Origin: GCA-2861595 sp035536185
GTDB taxonomy: Bacteria > Actinomycetota > Acidimicrobiia > Acidimicrobiales > GCA-2861595
Length of the DNA: 64,000 nt
Direction of reading: 5' to 3'
NCBI GenBank assembly: GCA_035536185.1
Contig: DATLOM010000031.1
Location: 60,268-124,267, forward strand
Positions 25,823 to 32,796 of the stretch are shown piece after piece (the stretch's first letter is position 1; every line of letters starts with the position of its first letter). The notes beneath the pieces are model-generated. The model had not been told where the DNA came from. It did not search any database and saw only the letters and a list, made by a program, of their open reading frames with translations. The translations under genes and the position numbers were made by a program.

Positions 25823-26402
25823 TCGCGGCCATGGAGGAAGCGAAGCCGGGTTCACCGTCTTCGAAGTGCTCGTCGCCGTCAGCATCTTCATCATGGCTCT
25901 CGTGATCGCTCTGTCGAGCCTCAGCTCGGTCCAGAACTCGGTGACCCGGGCTGACAGCCGCAGTCAGACCAACGACCAGGCCCGGTTGGCCGTGGAGCAG
26001 CTGGACCGTCAGATCCGGTCGGGCAACCTCTTGTACGACCCCGCCCTGGAGAGCCCGCCCGGGCTCTCATTACGGGTCTACACACAGGCGAACGGCACGC
26101 AGCGCTGCGTGCAGTGGCGGATACTGAACGGTGAACTGCAGACCCGAAGCTGGCCCGAGACATACCCCACAATCGGGACGCCATCAGGTTGGCGAACTGT
26201 CGCCGACGGCATCGTGAACAACGCTTCCCAGCCGGCGTTCATCCTCCCAGCCGGTTTCGAGAAGCGGCTGATCGAGATCGACCTCCGGGTGAACCACAAC
26301 CCCAAGAAGGGGAGCACCGTCCGGGTGACGTCCTCGGTCGCCGGCCGCAACACCCAGTACCAGTACGCCTCGACCGTGTGCAACACGGTCCCCCCTTCAT
26401 GA
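25812..26402 (+). CDS. Minor pilin, PilW/GspJ-like
   Basis: 196-residue prepilin. The GTG at 25812, which overlaps the preceding gene by 11 nt, gives the leader MPGDRGHGGSEAG and mature FTVFEVLVAVSIFIMALVIAL with Glu +5. RSQTNDQARLAVEQLDRQIRSGN follows, the same pattern as the minus-strand PilW-like protein. Its stop overlaps the next ATG. It appears to be the counterpart of the 21.8-22.4 kb gene, so each of the two operons contains one PilV-like, one PilW-like and one PilX-like member. Confidence 0.8.
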   Translation: MPGDRGHGGSEAGFTVFEVLVAVSIFIMALVIALSSLSSVQNSVTRADSRSQTNDQARLAVEQLDRQIRSGNLLYDPALESPPGLSLRVYTQANGTQRCVQWRILNGELQTRSWPETYPTIGTPSGWRTVADGIVNNASQPAFILPAGFEKRLIEIDLRVNHNPKKGSTVRVTSSVAGRNTQYQYASTVCNTVPPS

Positions 26403-27838
26403 ACAGGACCCTGCCTCCCATGAGCATGCAACGCGATGAAAGTGGCTTTGCCATTGTCACGGCGGTGATGGTCATCATGATCGTCACCATCCTCGGCCTG
26501 GTGACCCTCCGGCTCTCACTCCACAGCTCAGATACCACCGCCAGCAACCGCAAGCGAGTCCAAGCGGTCGGTGCCGCAGAGGCCGGGATCGACTTCGCCC
26601 TGGCCAGGATGCAGAAGGACGCCGCTCTCCCGTGCACTCTGGCTGACACCCTGCAGACCGAGCCCACGATATCGAGGTACTCGGCGACCATCACGTACCG
26701 CGACGCGAACGGCGTGGTGCTGGCGTGCCCGGCGGGCGGCTTCCTGACCTCGGGTACACCGAAGACGGCCGTCATCGTCTCGCAGGGCACCACCAATGCA
26801 AAGGCGTTCGGCAACCGGGCCATGCAGGCCCTGGTCCGCCTCGATCCAGCCGTCGGTTCCACCGGGTTCGACAAGGCCATCTTCTCGAACAGCACCATCA
26901 CGGTGGCCAACAACACCGACGTCTACGGCGAGAACGGCCCGGACGGCGACATCTACACCAACGGCGACTTCGTGTGCGACAGCGGTAACCAGCACTACAG
27001 GGGGAATATCATCGCGCCCGCTGGGAGCATCAGCTTTCTGCAGAAGTGCACTGTAGACGGCGACCTCTACGCGCGGAACGACGTGAAGACCACGAACAAC
27101 GCCCTGATCGCCCATGACATCAAGTCCTCCAAGGGAAACATCGCACTTTCGGGAGCCACCGAGGTGCGTCACGACGCAATCGCCAACGGCACCAACACGG
27201 GGGGCATAGTCCGCAACAACCGGGTTGCCGGGGCCAACATCCCCGATCCTGTTGTGCAGTCGATGCCGACGCTCGACTTCGACGCCGCGGCGTGGACCGC
27301 CGGCGGCTACAACGACCAGACGACCATCAACGACTGCTCTACCGGGTCCACCTCGCCCCTCTATGCCGCCATCAAGAGCATCGAGACTGCGACCGCGCCG
27401 AAGCTGATCAGGACCACTTGCAAGGTGTTCCTGACCAGGGACCTGAAGCTGAACAGAAACCTTGCCATCTTCGCCGACGGTGGCTTCGACATGAGCAACA
27501 ATTTCAACCTCATGTCCACGGCTTCAACCGTGAGGGACATGCACTTCATCGTGCCCAGCAGCGCGGTGACTACAACGCCGTGCGTGGAACCGGGCATCAA
27601 GACCGACACCGGCTCTACCTTCTTCGACACGGTGCACTATCTGATGTACACCCCGTGCAAGATCACACTGAAGAACGCCAACGGCGGCTACGGCCAGATC
27701 TACGGCGGTACGGTGAGCATCGAGAACAATTTCACCTTCCACTACGCACCGGTTTCTGTATTCGGGGCCACGAACACCACCCCTGCGACCACCTACACCC
27801 TTGACATCGCCTACAAGCGGGAGATTCCCAGCTCATAG
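26399..27838 (+). CDS. PilX-like pilus-assembly protein
   Basis: 479 residues. ESGFAIVTAVMVIMIVTILGLVTLRLSL forms the N-terminal helix, followed by RVQAVGAAEAGIDFALARM, the PilX signature. The large remainder contains parallel-beta-looking segments (NSTITVANNTDVYGENGPDGDIYTNGDF; NIIAPAGSISFLQKCTVDGDLYA) reminiscent of polymer-forming or beta-helix proteins. ATG overlaps the previous stop (ATGA); its TAG overlaps the aroK GTG, so the minor-pilin operon may read into aroKBQ. Confidence 0.7.
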   Translation: MNRTLPPMSMQRDESGFAIVTAVMVIMIVTILGLVTLRLSLHSSDTTASNRKRVQAVGAAEAGIDFALARMQKDAALPCTLADTLQTEPTISRYSATITYRDANGVVLACPAGGFLTSGTPKTAVIVSQGTTNAKAFGNRAMQALVRLDPAVGSTGFDKAIFSNSTITVANNTDVYGENGPDGDIYTNGDFVCDSGNQHYRGNIIAPAGSISFLQKCTVDGDLYARNDVKTTNNALIAHDIKSSKGNIALSGATEVRHDAIANGTNTGGIVRNNRVAGANIPDPVVQSMPTLDFDAAAWTAGGYNDQTTINDCSTGSTSPLYAAIKSIETATAPKLIRTTCKVFLTRDLKLNRNLAIFADGGFDMSNNFNLMSTASTVRDMHFIVPSSAVTTTPCVEPGIKTDTGSTFFDTVHYLMYTPCKITLKNANGGYGQIYGGTVSIENNFTFHYAPVSVFGATNTTPATTYTLDIAYKREIPSS

Positions 27839-28338
27839 TGCGGGTCCTCCTCGTGGGCATGATGGGTGCGGGGAAGACCACCGTCGGGCGGTTGCTGGCG
27901 GACCGGCTTGACTCGCCGTACCTGGACAGTGACGAGCAGGTTCAACAGGCGTCGGGGCTCACCGTGCCGGAGATTTTCGCCGAGCAGGGGGAGGCGGCGT
28001 TTCGCATGGCCGAGAGGGAGGCGCTGATGCGTGCGGTCGCTTCCGATGACGAGGACGTCGTGTCGGTCGCCGGCGGAGCGGTGCTGGACCCCGACAACCG
28101 CCGCCTCCTGCGCGAGGCGGGCACCATCGTGTGGCTCCGGGCGCCGGTCTCCACCTTGGCGGAGCGGGTGGGCGCCGGCGCCGGCCGGCCCCTCCTCGGC
28201 GACGCCCCTGCCTCGGCTCTGGCCGAGCTCTACGAGGAGCGCCGGCCCCTGTACGAGGAGCTGGCGGATATCGTCGTCGACGTGGAGGACCTGAGCCCAG
28301 AGGAAGTGGTGGAGGAGATTCTCCGGCAGCTGCCGTGA
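27838..28338 (+). CDS. aroK: Shikimate kinase
   Basis: 166-residue kinase that phosphorylates shikimate using ATP. Walker A GMMGAGKTTVG at the N-terminus, substrate-binding DSDEQVQQASG, FR at FAEQGEAAFRMAE, GGG-type loop VSVAGGAVLD, and the lid region GRPLL are all in place. GTG start overlaps the preceding pilin-gene stop, and its stop overlaps aroB (GTGA). Part of aroK-aroB-aroQ. Confidence 0.94.
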   Translation: MRVLLVGMMGAGKTTVGRLLADRLDSPYLDSDEQVQQASGLTVPEIFAEQGEAAFRMAEREALMRAVASDDEDVVSVAGGAVLDPDNRRLLREAGTIVWLRAPVSTLAERVGAGAGRPLLGDAPASALAELYEERRPLYEELADIVVDVEDLSPEEVVEEILRQLP

Positions 28339-29339
28339 TCACGGTCCCTGTCGCTCTGGGTGACCGGTCCTATGACGTGATCGTCGGGCCGGGGGCCCGC
28401 CACCGCCTTCTCGAGGTGCTCCCGGTGGGAGCGAAGCGTGCCGCCGTGGTCACCCAGGAGACGATCCCGGTCAACGTCGATCCGGGGGTGGAGCACCGGG
28501 CGTTCCCCATGGGCGAGGGTGAGGACGCCAAGTGCCTGGAGACCATCGAGGAGCTGTGCTCGGCCTTCGCCCGATGGGGGCTGCGGCGGGGAGACGTCGT
28601 AGTGGCCGTGGGCGGGGGAGTGGTCACCGACACCGCCGGCTTCGCCGCCGCCGTCTACCACCGGGGTGTCGCCGTCGTGCATGTGGCCACCACGCTCCTG
28701 GGCCAGGTCGACGCGGCCATCGGGGGCAAGACCGGCGTGAACCTGGCCGAGGGCAAGAACCTGGTGGGTGCCTTCTGGCAACCTTCTGCCGTGCTGTGCG
28801 ACACCGAGGTGCTCGAGACCCTGCCCCCGCGGGAGTACCGCAGCGGCTGTGGGGAGATGGCCAAGTACCACTTCCTCGGCGGCGAGGGCCTGGAGGACCT
28901 GCCCCTCGACGAGCGGATCGCCGCCTGCGTGCGCATCAAGGCCGACGTGGTGGGCGGCGACGAGCGGGAGGCGGGCCGGCGGGCCACGTTGAACTACGGC
29001 CACACCCTGGCCCATGCTCTCGAGACGGCGGGCCGGTACGACCTGCGCCACGGCGAGGCGGTGGCCGTCGGGCTGATCTTCGCCGCCCGTCTCGCCCAGC
29101 GCCTTGGCCGTATCGACGAACGGCGGGTCGGGCACCACTACGACGTGGTGGCCGGCTACGACCTCCCTCGGGTGCTGCCGCCGGGCACCGACATCGATCA
29201 GGTCATCGAGATCATGGGCAGGGACAAAAAGGCCACCACCGGGTTGAGCTTCGTGCTCGACGGGCCCGGTGGCGTGTCGGTGGTGCACGACGTGGCCAGG
29301 GCCGACGTGGAGGCGACGCTGACGGAGGTGGGGGAGTGA
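28335..29339 (+). CDS. aroB: 3-dehydroquinate synthase
   Basis: 334-residue NAD- and metal-dependent cyclase making 3-dehydroquinate. Family motifs: GDVVVAVGGGVVTDTAGFAAAVYHRG, TTLLGQVDAAIGGKTGVN, GCGEMAKYHFL, and the metal ligands in NYGHTLAHALE and LRHGEAVAVG. GTG start overlapping the aroK stop gives the family N-terminus (ITVPVALGDRSYDVIVG). Stop overlaps aroQ. Confidence 0.95.
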   Translation: MITVPVALGDRSYDVIVGPGARHRLLEVLPVGAKRAAVVTQETIPVNVDPGVEHRAFPMGEGEDAKCLETIEELCSAFARWGLRRGDVVVAVGGGVVTDTAGFAAAVYHRGVAVVHVATTLLGQVDAAIGGKTGVNLAEGKNLVGAFWQPSAVLCDTEVLETLPPREYRSGCGEMAKYHFLGGEGLEDLPLDERIAACVRIKADVVGGDEREAGRRATLNYGHTLAHALETAGRYDLRHGEAVAVGLIFAARLAQRLGRIDERRVGHHYDVVAGYDLPRVLPPGTDIDQVIEIMGRDKKATTGLSFVLDGPGGVSVVHDVARADVEATLTEVGE

Positions 29340-29797
29340 CCGGTACCCAGCCGAGGGTGCTCCTGCTGTCGGGGCCGAACCTCAACCTTCTCGGTGATCG
29401 TGAGCCTGAGATCTACGGGACGCAGACGCTGGCGGAGCACGTAGAGGCGGCGACCAAGGCGGCGGAGGAGCAGGGTCTCCTCCTGGAGCACCGCCAGTCG
29501 AACCACGAGGGGGAGTTGATCGACATCGTCCACGAGGCGCGGGGCCGCTGCCAGGCCATCGTGATCAACGCCGGCGCCCTCACTCACTACGCCTGGGCGC
29601 TGGCCGACGCCCTGTCCGCCTTCGACGGCGTGGTGGTCGAGCTTCACCTGTCGAACCCACAGGCCCGCGAGCCCTGGCGCCACCGCTCCGTCATCTCCCC
29701 GGTGGCCGCCGGCTGCATCTCCGGCTTCGGCGGCGCCGGCTACGTGCTGGCCATTCAGGCCGTCGCCCAAATGCTCGGAGCCACGAAGGTCGACTAG
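29336..29797 (+). CDS. aroQ: Type II 3-dehydroquinate dehydratase
   Basis: 153-residue type II dehydroquinase, a dodecameric enzyme. GPNLNLLGDREPEIYG (contains the catalytic Tyr and Arg region), QSNHEGELID, INAGALTHYAWALADAL and HLSNPQAREPWRHRSVISPVAAGCISGFG are diagnostic. GTG start overlaps aroB. It ends the aro operon; the next 125 bp hold the promoter of a toxin-antitoxin remnant. Confidence 0.96.
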   Translation: MTGTQPRVLLLSGPNLNLLGDREPEIYGTQTLAEHVEAATKAAEEQGLLLEHRQSNHEGELIDIVHEARGRCQAIVINAGALTHYAWALADALSAFDGVVVELHLSNPQAREPWRHRSVISPVAAGCISGFGGAGYVLAIQAVAQMLGATKVD

Positions 29798-29910
29798 CGG
29801 AGCGTTACGGGGCGGATAGGGGGGAGAGAACCTGCGGGCTGGCGAGGTCGCCCGGCAGAGTGCCGCCATCGATGCGAGGCGAGGCGCTCTGCATCTGATG
29901 CTTCGGCTAG

Positions 29911-29923
29911 TAACATCAGCTGC
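29911..29923 (+). promoter_or_regulatory. Leaderless-type -10 box of vapB
   Basis: TAACAT (29911-29916), then 7 nt, then the GTG start at 29924. No Shine-Dalgarno is present. Confidence 0.5.
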
Positions 29924-30151
29924 GTGCCTCGGACTAAAGTAAACCTCGATGCTTCGGTGCTCCACGAGCTGAAGGATCGCCAGCGGAAGGAGAAGAAGCC
30001 GCTTGGCCAACTCATTTCCGAGATCCTGGCGCGGGAGCTCGAGTCGGGAGCCGCGAGGGCTGCGCCGTTCAGCTGGGTCACCAAAGACCTGCGCCCGAGA
30101 GTCGATCTCGAGGACAAGGACGCGCTCTGGTCGATCCTCGACAAAGCATGA
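29924..30151 (+). CDS. VapB-type antitoxin
   Basis: 75-residue protein: a ribbon-helix-helix-like N-terminus (TKVNLDASVLHELKDRQRKEKKPLGQLISEILARELE) and a C-terminal tail with Trp and acidic residues (FSWVTKDLRPRVDLEDKDALWSILDKA) of the type that wraps a PIN toxin. The TGA overlaps the ATG of a toxin ORF that stops after 29 codons, so this antitoxin appears to have lost its toxin. Confidence 0.75.
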   Translation: MPRTKVNLDASVLHELKDRQRKEKKPLGQLISEILARELESGAARAAPFSWVTKDLRPRVDLEDKDALWSILDKA

Positions 30152-30237
30152 GCCAAACGGTCGACACGCACATCCTGATCTACGCCACCCATACGGCCAG
30201 CCCGTTCCACCAACACGCCCGGGCTGCCCGCCTCTGA
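30148..30237 (+). pseudogene. Truncated VapC (PIN) toxin remnant
   Basis: The ATG overlaps the vapB stop (ATGA). The 29-residue product keeps the first PIN strand and helix (VDTHILIYATHTASPFHQHARAA; the Asp is the first metal ligand) and then meets a TGA. No continuation in another frame was found before the next gene starts at 30265, so the catalytic domain is deleted rather than merely frameshifted. Confidence 0.75.
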
Positions 30238-30252
30238 CGGCGCCAGCCTCTG

Positions 30253-30264
30253 TACCCTTAGTGT
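30253..30264 (+). promoter_or_regulatory. Leaderless-type -10 box of orphan vapB
   Basis: TACCCT (30253-30258) followed by 6 nt and the GTG start at 30265. Confidence 0.4.
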
Positions 30265-30504
30265 GTGAGCAGAGTCCGCACGAACATCGGGATCGAAGAC
30301 AGCTACGTCAGGGCCATCATGCACCGCTTCGGGGTGCGCACCAAGACAGAGGCCGTCGATCTCGCCCTGCGCCATCTCGCCGGCCAGCCGATGACACAGG
30401 CCGAGGCGTTGGCGATACGGGGGGCCGCGCGTCCTCGACGCGGTCTCCGAGAACGTCTCACCGACGGGTGCGGGGTGATTCTCGGCGGTAGCCTTCAGGC
30501 GTGA
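30265..30504 (+). CDS. Orphan VapB-family antitoxin
   Basis: 79-residue protein with the VapB pattern RTNIGIEDSYVRAIMHRFGVRTKTEAVDLALRHLAG. After EALAIRGA the sequence becomes Arg-rich and loses the Trp/Gly/Asp ending usual in this group, so the C-terminus may be altered. No toxin follows: its stop overlaps the start of pepP (GTGA). It is therefore a solitary antitoxin, possibly a regulator or a decaying gene. Confidence 0.65.
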   Translation: MSRVRTNIGIEDSYVRAIMHRFGVRTKTEAVDLALRHLAGQPMTQAEALAIRGAARPRRGLRERLTDGCGVILGGSLQA

Positions 30505-31607
30505 GTCTCGCCCTGCTGGCCATGGACGTGGCCGGCCGGGCCGACCGGCTGCGCGAGCAGCTGGACGGCGCTGGGTGTGAGGCGCTGCTGGTAACGACGC
30601 TGACGAACATCCGCTATCTCACGGGGTTCAGCGGCTCGGCTGGCCTGCTGCTCGTCCTGCCTGACGAGATGGTGCTCTGCACCGACGGCCGCTACAAGTC
30701 CCAATCGGCCGAACAGCTTTCCGACGCCGGCGTCGAGGCGCGGATCGAGATCGGCAAGCTTTCCGAGCAGCAGGAGGCCATGTCGGTCGCGGCCAAGGGC
30801 GTGGCCCGGCTCGGGCTGGAGGCCGGCAACGTCACCTGGGCCCGCCAGCGGGCCTTTGCCGCCGACTGGTTCGCCGGCGCCGATCTCGTGCCCACCGAGG
30901 GAATCGTCGAGGAGCTTCGCCGGGTGAAGGACCCTGGCGAGGTAGCGAGGATGCGGGAGGCAGCCCGGATTGCCGACGAAGCGCTGGCCGGCGAGGCGGC
31001 TGGTCTGGCCGGAGGGATGACCGAGGCCGAGCTCGCCCTCGCCCTCGACTTCGCCATGCGACGGCTCGGTGCCGACGGGAGCTCCTTCGAGACCATCGTG
31101 GCCTCCGGGCCCAACGGGGCCAAGCCCCACGCCCGTCCGTCCGGCCGGCGCATCGAGCCGGGAGAGCTGGTCGTCGTCGACTTCGGCGCCGTGGTCGACG
31201 GCTACTGCTCGGACATGACCCGCACCTTGTGCCTGGGCGAGCCGGCCACTGACACCCTGGCCCGGATGGTGGCGGTGGTGGCCGAGTCGCAGCGGGCCGG
31301 TGTGGCCGCGGTGCGGGCCGGCCGTCCGGCCGCCGAGGTGGATTCGGCCTGTCGTGAGGTCATCGCCGACGCCGGCTGGGCAGATGCTTTCCTGCACTCC
31401 ACCGGCCATGGCGTGGGCCTCGACATCCACGAGGCCCCGACGGTGGCAGCCACCTCCGGTGATACCTTGTGTGCCGGCTACGTCGTCACCGTCGAGCCCG
31501 GTGTGTACCTTCCCGAGCATGGCGGAATGAGGATCGAGGACACGCTGTTCGTAACCGAAACGGGCTGCGAGCCCCTCACCAACGCACCCAAGGAACTTGT
31601 GATCTGA
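30501..31607 (+). CDS. pepP: Xaa-Pro aminopeptidase (M24 family)
   Basis: 368-residue metalloaminopeptidase that removes N-terminal residues next to proline. N-terminal creatinase-like domain (NIRYLTGFSGSAGLLLVL, TDGRYKSQSAEQL), then the pita-bread fold with metal ligands in VVVDFGAVVDGYCSDMTRT, FLHSTGHGVGLDIHE, TVEPGVYLPEHGGMRIEDTL. Two alternative members of the family (PepP, PepQ/YpdF) are not separable by eye. It directly precedes efp, a very common arrangement; the gap is one base. Confidence 0.92.
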   Translation: MSLALLAMDVAGRADRLREQLDGAGCEALLVTTLTNIRYLTGFSGSAGLLLVLPDEMVLCTDGRYKSQSAEQLSDAGVEARIEIGKLSEQQEAMSVAAKGVARLGLEAGNVTWARQRAFAADWFAGADLVPTEGIVEELRRVKDPGEVARMREAARIADEALAGEAAGLAGGMTEAELALALDFAMRRLGADGSSFETIVASGPNGAKPHARPSGRRIEPGELVVVDFGAVVDGYCSDMTRTLCLGEPATDTLARMVAVVAESQRAGVAAVRAGRPAAEVDSACREVIADAGWADAFLHSTGHGVGLDIHEAPTVAATSGDTLCAGYVVTVEPGVYLPEHGGMRIEDTLFVTETGCEPLTNAPKELVI

Positions 31608-31608
31608 A

Positions 31609-32175
31609 ATGGCCGTCAGCACGAACGACCTCAAGAACGGAATGACCCTCAACCTGCCCGAGGGGCTCTTCTCGGTGGTGGAGTTCCAGCACGTCAAGCC
31701 GGGCAAGGGTGGCGCCTTCGTGCGCACCAAGCTCAAGAACGTGCGCACCGGAGCGGTGATCGATCGCACCTACCGGTCCGACGAGAAGCTCGAGCACGCC
31801 GTGGTCGACAAGCGGGAGATGCAGTACCTCTACCGTGACGGCGAGCAGTACGTGTTCATGGACAACGTCTCCTACGACCAGCTCCATGTCGACGAGGAGA
31901 CGCTCGGCGGGTCGGCCCGTTTCATCAAGGAAGGCGACTCGGCTGTCCTGCAGATGTACAACAGCGAGGTGGTGGGCGTCGACCTGCCGGCATCGGTGGA
32001 GCTGACGGTTTCAGTCACCGAGCCCGGCCTTCACGGTGACCGTGTGTCGGGTGCTCGCAAGCCGGCCACGCTCGAGACCGGCTTGGTGGTGCAGGTGCCG
32101 CTGTTCGTGGTGGCGGGGGAGCGCATCAAGGTCGACACCCGCACCGGGGAGTACCTGACCCGAGCGGCCGGCTGA
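31609..32175 (+). CDS. efp: Translation elongation factor P
   Basis: 188-residue EF-P, which rescues ribosomes stalled at polyproline stretches. Three beta domains are present; the tip loop HVKPGKGGAFVRTK places a lysine (K33) at the usual modification position, and the C-terminus ends RIKVDTRTGEYLTRA. A polyproline-rescue factor is apt here, as many proteins of this window contain Pro-rich segments. ATG at 31609 follows the pepP stop directly. Confidence 0.97.
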   Translation: MAVSTNDLKNGMTLNLPEGLFSVVEFQHVKPGKGGAFVRTKLKNVRTGAVIDRTYRSDEKLEHAVVDKREMQYLYRDGEQYVFMDNVSYDQLHVDEETLGGSARFIKEGDSAVLQMYNSEVVGVDLPASVELTVSVTEPGLHGDRVSGARKPATLETGLVVQVPLFVVAGERIKVDTRTGEYLTRAAG

Positions 32176-32203
32176 TCCCGCGGGATCCCGGCCGGCCGAT
32201 CAG

Positions 32204-32617
32204 ATGACCAGCAGCACCCGCCGGGAAGCACGGGAGCGGGCGCTGTCCCTGCTGTACGAGGCGGAGGCCAAGGAGATGTCGGGCGCCGCCGTGCTCGCGG
32301 ACCTGCCTTTGGAAGCCGAGCCGTTCGTGGCCGGCCTGGTCCGTGGGGTGGGAGAGCACCTGGAGCAGATCGACGAGCTGGTCGACAAGTTCGCCATCGA
32401 CTGGGACGTCGAGCGAATGCCCTCCATCGACCGCAACGTGCTGCGCCTGGCCATCTACGAGCTTCTCGAGCGGCCCGAGATCCCGGTTGGTGCAGTGATC
32501 TCCGAAGCGGTGGAGCTGGCCAAGCGCTACTCGACCGACGATTCCGGCCGCTTCGTGAACGGGGTGCTGGCCAGCGTGGCCGGCGAGGTGCGCACTTCCG
32601 GAGGGCGGGCGGGCTGA
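32204..32617 (+). CDS. nusB: Transcription antitermination protein NusB
   Basis: 137-residue all-helical RNA-binding protein that acts with NusE in rRNA antitermination. Motifs: RREARERALSLLYEAE, the central IDWDVERMPSIDRNVLRLAIYELLERPEIPVGAVISEAVELAKRYSTDDSGRFVNGVLASV. efp-nusB linkage is standard. A perfect 14-bp palindrome (32174-32187) lies between the two genes. Confidence 0.95.
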   Translation: MTSSTRREARERALSLLYEAEAKEMSGAAVLADLPLEAEPFVAGLVRGVGEHLEQIDELVDKFAIDWDVERMPSIDRNVLRLAIYELLERPEIPVGAVISEAVELAKRYSTDDSGRFVNGVLASVAGEVRTSGGRAG

Positions 32618-32784
32618 CCTGGTCGCAACCGAGGCGGTTCGGGCTGACCCGACGCACGGTGATCGTTGTCGACCGCCAGTGCGGTGGTGACGGCCCTCAC
32701 CGACGACGGACAGGACGGCGATCAAGCCCGACTGAGCCGGCCGTCGCCCTGTTGGGCCGGGATGTGGACGGCGGCGGGTGCCCG

Positions 32785-32796
32785 TAGCCTGAACCA
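32785..32796 (+). promoter_or_regulatory. Leaderless-type -10 box of HD-GYP gene
   Basis: TAGCCT (32785-32790), 6 nt, then the GTG at 32797. No Shine-Dalgarno is visible. Confidence 0.45.

Noticed and set aside
32174..32187. Perfect palindrome between efp and nusB as a terminator
   Set aside because: No loop can form without breaking the central pairs and no T-run follows; at 14 bp it could be chance in GC-rich DNA.
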